This document shows, piece after piece, positions 60,547-64,000 of a DNA stretch of 64,000 nt. The first letter of the stretch is position 1, and each line of letters starts with the position of its first letter. The translations under genes and the position numbers were made by a program. A model generated the notes under the pieces. It was not told the origin of the DNA. It made no database searches and saw nothing but the letters and a program-made list of their open reading frames with translations. Source of the DNA: Weissella muntiaci (lineage in GTDB: Bacteria; Bacillota; Bacilli; Lactobacillales; Lactobacillaceae); contig NZ_SDGZ01000008.1 in the NCBI RefSeq assembly GCF_008107635.1, forward strand, positions 1 through 64,000. The letters are read 5' to 3'.

Positions 60547-60573
60547 AGTATTTATAACATAAATTTAAAAAGG

Positions 60574-60598
60574 GTCGCACAATAGTGCGGCTTTTTTT
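60574..60598 (+). terminator. Terminator after the decayed adhesin copy
   Basis: gtcgcac/gtgcggc stem (one G-U), loop AATA, then T7. The AATA/TATT-type loop parallels the terminator at 49939, so the duplication included the terminator. Confidence 0.85.
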
Positions 60599-60905
60599 AT
60601 TATCCATTTAACACAATGATAAGAATAGATTCATACTCGTGTGTTGATATTTAGATAGATGTATCTAGTTACTTATTGATAATGTATTACAATTACTCAA
60701 AGAAAAACTTAATTAACTAAGTTTTGATTCAGATTTTTACCTATATTTATGATATACAAACGGTTATAATCAATATAGATCTTTAGCTTACTGAAAATTT
60801 AAAGACTTATTCTAAGAATTTATTAGAATAAATAATAGAACAATAATTAAATATTTGTGTGAGTATTAGCTTTGACGTAAATGCAACTATTGAAGGAGGG
60901 TTAAA
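60599..60905. promoter_or_regulatory. Promoter region of the secreted-protein gene pair
   Basis: AT-rich 300-base region without a gene. A TATAAT box near 60767 (in CGGTTATAATC) is the best -10 candidate; no good -35 box stands out. GGAGGG precedes the ATG at 60906. Confidence 0.4.
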
Positions 60906-62276
60906 ATGAAATTGTTTAAATTAGGCATCATTGGAATTCTTTTTTGTACCGCTATGTTTGGAAACTCAAAAGTAAGTGCTGCTGAGTCTACATCTGAACA
61001 GACTCAGCAGGCACAAGATGTAGTTGCTCAAGATAGAAGATTAGTTAGTGAAAATTTTGGAGGAATGACCGTTTATCGTTCAAAACTAGAATCATCTGAT
61101 CCAACGGATACTTCTTTCGATATACAACAAGCCACAGATGACTACCAAATTAAACCGAAATATTTACGCTCCATCCCAGCAGACAAATATCCGAATGCGC
61201 TGATATTTGGGTCAGTAGTGAAGCTGGACATGACTGGCTTCTATGAATTTTTTTCTACGGGCAGCGATGTTAAAACACTTAAAGCCTACACAGCAGAGTT
61301 TGATGCAAAGGGAAATTTATTGAAAGTAACTCCTAATGAAGAAGGTAAAACAGTCTTATTGTCGGGCTTACGCAGTTCTGATTCTGTCGCGAGAGCAAAA
61401 AATGTCATTGAAAAGTATTGTACCCTCCATAATCTTTCTTTAGCTGAATACTATGACAAAAATAAAGAAACAAACCCAATGATCCAAGAAATCGTTGAAT
61501 CTGGTGCATCTGAAGTCACTGTGCGGGCCAATGAAGATACGAATAATTATACTTTTAAATTGAATTATGTTGATGTTGCAAAAGGAGGGGATCTTTCGTT
61601 TGATCTCCATTCTGCTCAAATGAATCAGTATACTAATTCTTTGAATAGAAAATACGCGAAAGTATCCGTCAATGAGAAATATCTATCAGACGGGAGGATC
61701 CATTCAAATGAGTATGTTATCATCTCAGGACGAACAGTGAATGATCTAGTCAATTTATTTAGTGATGTATGGGTTGATTACTTACAGGCTAATCAGAATG
61801 CAACACTCACTGGTACTAATATACCAGTTGAAACGAGTCAAACAACAGAAATATTGCCCCAAGAGCTTCAGCCAGGAACACTTCTTTCAAACGGAACAAA
61901 TGGCACCTTTCTAAACGAATTAGGAGCCGCAAAAAAATATATTAGCGGAAATACAAAAGCTGCACAGTTTGGATTAGCGGACGGGACTGATTGGGATACC
62001 CTTGGCAAAGCTGGTACCACCTTTCAAAAAATTACCAATTCAACTGGAACGACAGATTCTGCTGGAATAGCCGTATCGCCTACCCAAAAAGGGTACGCAG
62101 GATTAACAACTTACAATGCACTAATCTTCGATCCAGCAATGGGAGCAAAGCGAGCTTCTGAAAAGACTTACTTCAGCGGCATACCGAAATTATCAGTAGA
62201 TGCTTATCATTACGATTTTAGTGTAGAGTATCCAGCGGGCAATATTGTTGACCCTAGGCCGCCGGCTAACCAGTGA
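60906..62276 (+). CDS. Secreted protein of unknown function
   Basis: 456 residues; GGAGGG before ATG 60906. Signal peptide MKLFKLGIIGILFCTAMFGN with cleavage near KVSAAE. The mature part is soluble, mixed alpha/beta: GFYEFFSTGSDVKTLKAY; TFKLNYVDVAKGGDLSFDL; ANQNATLTGTNIPVETS. No LPXTG, WxL or membrane anchor. It is transcribed with the LPXTG protein gene at 62348, so it may be a partner or tip subunit presented by it. No family recognised. Confidence 0.8.
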   Translation: MKLFKLGIIGILFCTAMFGNSKVSAAESTSEQTQQAQDVVAQDRRLVSENFGGMTVYRSKLESSDPTDTSFDIQQATDDYQIKPKYLRSIPADKYPNALIFGSVVKLDMTGFYEFFSTGSDVKTLKAYTAEFDAKGNLLKVTPNEEGKTVLLSGLRSSDSVARAKNVIEKYCTLHNLSLAEYYDKNKETNPMIQEIVESGASEVTVRANEDTNNYTFKLNYVDVAKGGDLSFDLHSAQMNQYTNSLNRKYAKVSVNEKYLSDGRIHSNEYVIISGRTVNDLVNLFSDVWVDYLQANQNATLTGTNIPVETSQTTEILPQELQPGTLLSNGTNGTFLNELGAAKKYISGNTKAAQFGLADGTDWDTLGKAGTTFQKITNSTGTTDSAGIAVSPTQKGYAGLTTYNALIFDPAMGAKRASEKTYFSGIPKLSVDAYHYDFSVEYPAGNIVDPRPPANQ

Positions 62277-62347
62277 ATAATAAGCGAAATTAGACTGTAA
62301 GCAATCTTTAACTAAGTCTATAATTCATAAAGAAAGTTGGAGATAGA

Positions 62348-63382
62348 ATGAAAAGAAAAATAGCTTCTGGTGTATTCCTGATGTTTTTCGCCTTCATCGG
62401 GTTGATATTCAGCACGCAAAGAGCTTTTGCAAGTACAGACTTAGATCAAGCAGTCGCGGCTTACAATAAAGGCGAAGGAACCTATCAAGAGCGTCTAGAT
62501 ACCTATGATAAAATTGCAGGTATGCTGAAATTTGAAATACAAGTTGATAGAGACAGGTTGCAACAGGGTATCAGTAACTTGACTGTTTCAGGCGATTTAA
62601 CAGAAGATGATCCTGTAATTAATACATTGAACGGTGATCTGGACAAAGACCTGAACAAGCTCTATGGCTCCTATAAAGGGAGCTCACTAGAAGTAATCGA
62701 TGGATTATCTAGTCAAAAGAAAATCGATTTTTATAATGATTTTGTGAACCTATATAACCAATTTTTGCAAAATAGTTTGACCAGTAAGTATGACCAACTA
62801 GTGGATTATGCAAAGGCAGTAAAAAGATTAAATACTGCCACTTATCCATTTCAAGATAACAAATCACAACAATATCTCAATCAATGGGACACACCGCTTT
62901 TTGCTACGAAAGATATTCCTGATTTACCCTCAACTATTACACCGATAGCACTAACACCACCAGAGCAAGACAATAAAGTGACCATTAATGTTCTAAAAAA
63001 ATGGCAGGATAACAATGATAATAATCGGCCGAAGGAAATTGTGGTTGTACTAACTTTGCCAGGTAAAGAAAAGCCAATTGCATCAATAACGCTATCTAAA
63101 AAAAATGAGTGGAAAGGTAATTTTAAGGACATACCAGTCAATGATAAGTACCAAGTAAAAGAAGAAAAAGTTTCGGGTTATAATGTTTCTTATTCGGATC
63201 TAAAAAAAGTCGATGATCAGAATTATGAGGTAACCATTACGAATACTGCTGTAACACCGCCTAGTCCTGATAGAGATGATAGCTTACCTAAAACTGGTTA
63301 TAGGCTAACTTTGTTGCTTTCAATTGTTGGAATAATTTCAATTATCACTGCAATAAGTCTTAAAAGGAATAAAGGAAATTAA
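62348..63382 (+). CDS. LPXTG surface protein with Cna-B domain
   Basis: 344 residues; TTGGAG before ATG 62348. Signal peptide ends near RAFASTDLD. A helical N-terminal domain (about 35-200; AVAAYNKGEGTYQERLDTYD) precedes a Cna-B domain with INVLKKWQDNNDNNRPKEIV and YQVKEEKVSGYNVSYSDLKK. SLPKTGYRLT, a hydrophobic helix and KRNKGN end it. Cna-B domains form stalks stabilised by isopeptide bonds. It probably displays the preceding secreted protein or acts as a minor pilin; no sortase is in view. Confidence 0.88.
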   Translation: MKRKIASGVFLMFFAFIGLIFSTQRAFASTDLDQAVAAYNKGEGTYQERLDTYDKIAGMLKFEIQVDRDRLQQGISNLTVSGDLTEDDPVINTLNGDLDKDLNKLYGSYKGSSLEVIDGLSSQKKIDFYNDFVNLYNQFLQNSLTSKYDQLVDYAKAVKRLNTATYPFQDNKSQQYLNQWDTPLFATKDIPDLPSTITPIALTPPEQDNKVTINVLKKWQDNNDNNRPKEIVVVLTLPGKEKPIASITLSKKNEWKGNFKDIPVNDKYQVKEEKVSGYNVSYSDLKKVDDQNYEVTITNTAVTPPSPDRDDSLPKTGYRLTLLLSIVGIISIITAISLKRNKGN

Positions 63383-63513
63383 CAATTATTCAAAATAGTA
63401 ACGGTTATACTTCCTAAGAGCTTGAAGAGCTACCACAAAAAAGGTGGAGACTATTCGATAGTTATCTAAATAATAAATTTATCAAAGTCAGCGTTTTGTA
63501 GATTCACTATATC

Positions 63514-63539
63514 AGACCACACAGCCGTGTGGTCTTTTT
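63514..63539 (+). terminator. Terminator of the 60.9-63.4 kb gene pair
   Basis: Perfect 9-bp stem agaccacac/gtgtggtct with AGCC loop and T5. Confidence 0.9.
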
Positions 63540-63560
63540 ATTTAGTTCAATTTTTTATAG

Positions 63561-63766
63561 TGCGTAAAGTTTCACAATGATTATGTGAATCACTTTAGTT
63601 AGGTTAATATATGAATATACAGTTATCAAAAATTTTGGGTGAATTTCCGATAACAATAAATTGGGAGTAAGGGAAATTAAATAATGAGTAGAGTATGGCG
63701 TATTTTAGGGGCAGTGGGATTATTCTCTATTTTTACTTTGGGGATGCTTTGGTTTTTTAATGGCCG
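63561..63766 (+). repeat. Direct repeat copy 2 (with 49993-50199)
   Basis: Strongly similar to 49993-50199 over about 206 bases, covering the leader and the first codons of the gene at 63684. Here the gene is intact. Confidence 0.85.
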
Positions 63767-64000
63767 TCAAGTACACACAAGTGATAGTAATACAAAAACA
63801 ATAACCATGACTGCAGTTAATTACAATACAAAAGTCGTGAATTTGAGTGGTGGCCAAAAGAACGAAAATATAGACACTGATAAAAATGGTGTTTTCGTAC
63901 TAACTGACCTGGTGATTGATAAAGAGTATACAGTTAAGGGATCGAGCTTTGAAGCAAAATTCAAAATCAACAAAAAAGGTGCAGTAAAAATATTCGAAGG
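63684..64000 (+). CDS. Membrane-anchored extracytoplasmic protein, 3' end outside the window
   Basis: The frame from ATG 63684 is open to the end of the window (105 codons visible). A helix near the N-terminus (ILGAVGLFSIFTLGMLWFF) precedes an external part (ITMTAVNYNTKVVNLSGGQ; FKINKKGAVKIFE). Ribosome site AAGGG is moderate. The 5' part is duplicated in broken form at 50115. Both copies follow Cna-B LPXTG genes, so this may be a partner of such adhesins or a sensor. No family recognised. Confidence 0.72.
   Translation, partial: MSRVWRILGAVGLFSIFTLGMLWFFNGRQVHTSDSNTKTITMTAVNYNTKVVNLSGGQKNENIDTDKNGVFVLTDLVIDKEYTVKGSSFEAKFKINKKGAVKIFE

Noticed and set aside
63404-63450. Possible decayed LPXTG end (GAAGAGCTACCACAAAAA, then a Gly-rich stretch)
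   Set aside because: Only about 15 codons resemble an ELPQxGG motif; too short to separate from chance.
1-64000. tRNA, rRNA, insertion sequences with transposase, complete CRISPR arrays
   Set aside because: Looked for characteristic motifs (CCA-ending cloverleafs, DDE transposase frames with terminal repeats, regular repeat-spacer arrays) and saw none.

Overview
The window is low-GC DNA from a Gram-positive coccus or rod of the Lactobacillales, most likely a Lactobacillaceae relative. The signs are a giant KxYKxGKxW/MucBP/LPXTG adhesin, a WxL surface-protein operon, XerS-type recombinase homology and AGGAGG-type ribosome binding sites. No rRNA, tRNA or core housekeeping gene occurs in 64 kb. 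Together with the SSB, primase-like, type IV secretion, UmuC/YolD and recombinase genes, this suggests a large plasmid or an integrated conjugative element rather than core chromosome. No replication initiator, relaxase, coupling protein or sortase was recognised.

Layout. (1) 1-8.8 kb: the end of a secreted CAP-domain protein, then a 2508-residue MucBP-repeat adhesin. (2) 8.8-9.9 kb: a remnant of a small hydrophobic protein, a short transcription unit and a strongly folded intergenic region. (3) 9.9-24.0 kb: about 20 co-oriented, tightly packed genes with a uniform ATTATG start context. They include SSB, a thioredoxin-fold protein, a Zn-finger/Toprim-like primase relative, two different DNA methyltransferases and an 1127-residue SNF2-like helicase. 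Several intrinsic-terminator-like hairpins sit inside this operon directly upstream of ribosome binding sites. (4) 24.1-31.8 kb: a type IV secretion segment with a VirB4 ATPase, a VirB6/TrbL-like membrane channel protein and small companions. (5) 32-36 kb: a Y-family polymerase with YolD, an XRE repressor, a tandem-HTH protein and a RelB/DinJ-like antitoxin. (6) 36-41 kb: a second MucBP LPXTG adhesin, an Hsp20 pseudogene, a candidate small RNA, and a lipase cassette that looks like a type VII secretion effector with its lipase domain at the N-terminus. (7) 41.1-47.6 kb: a sugar-kinase operon (YczE-like membrane protein, VOC protein, ROK fructokinase, LacI regulator) and a two-gene XerS-like recombinase operon, lying between two 30-bp quasi-palindromes in inverted orientation. 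(8) 47.7-64 kb: surface and secreted proteins: a Cna-B LPXTG adhesin and its decayed copy, a TetR regulator, a five-gene WxL operon, a YxeA-like protein, two CPBP proteases, a second RelB/DinJ orphan and a second LPXTG gene pair.

The most interesting regulatory signal is a repeated element of 11-bp-phased AAAGGTT units. It lies upstream of the giant adhesin, of a short unit at 9.3 kb, of the type IV secretion operon and of the second MucBP adhesin. I infer that one response-regulator-like activator may couple surface adhesion to conjugation. Other leads are the paired 30-bp recombination-site candidates, an sRNA candidate with two identical TTACCCAG loops, and an overlapping double hairpin before the helicase gene. 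All function calls come from reading the sequence; no database search was run.
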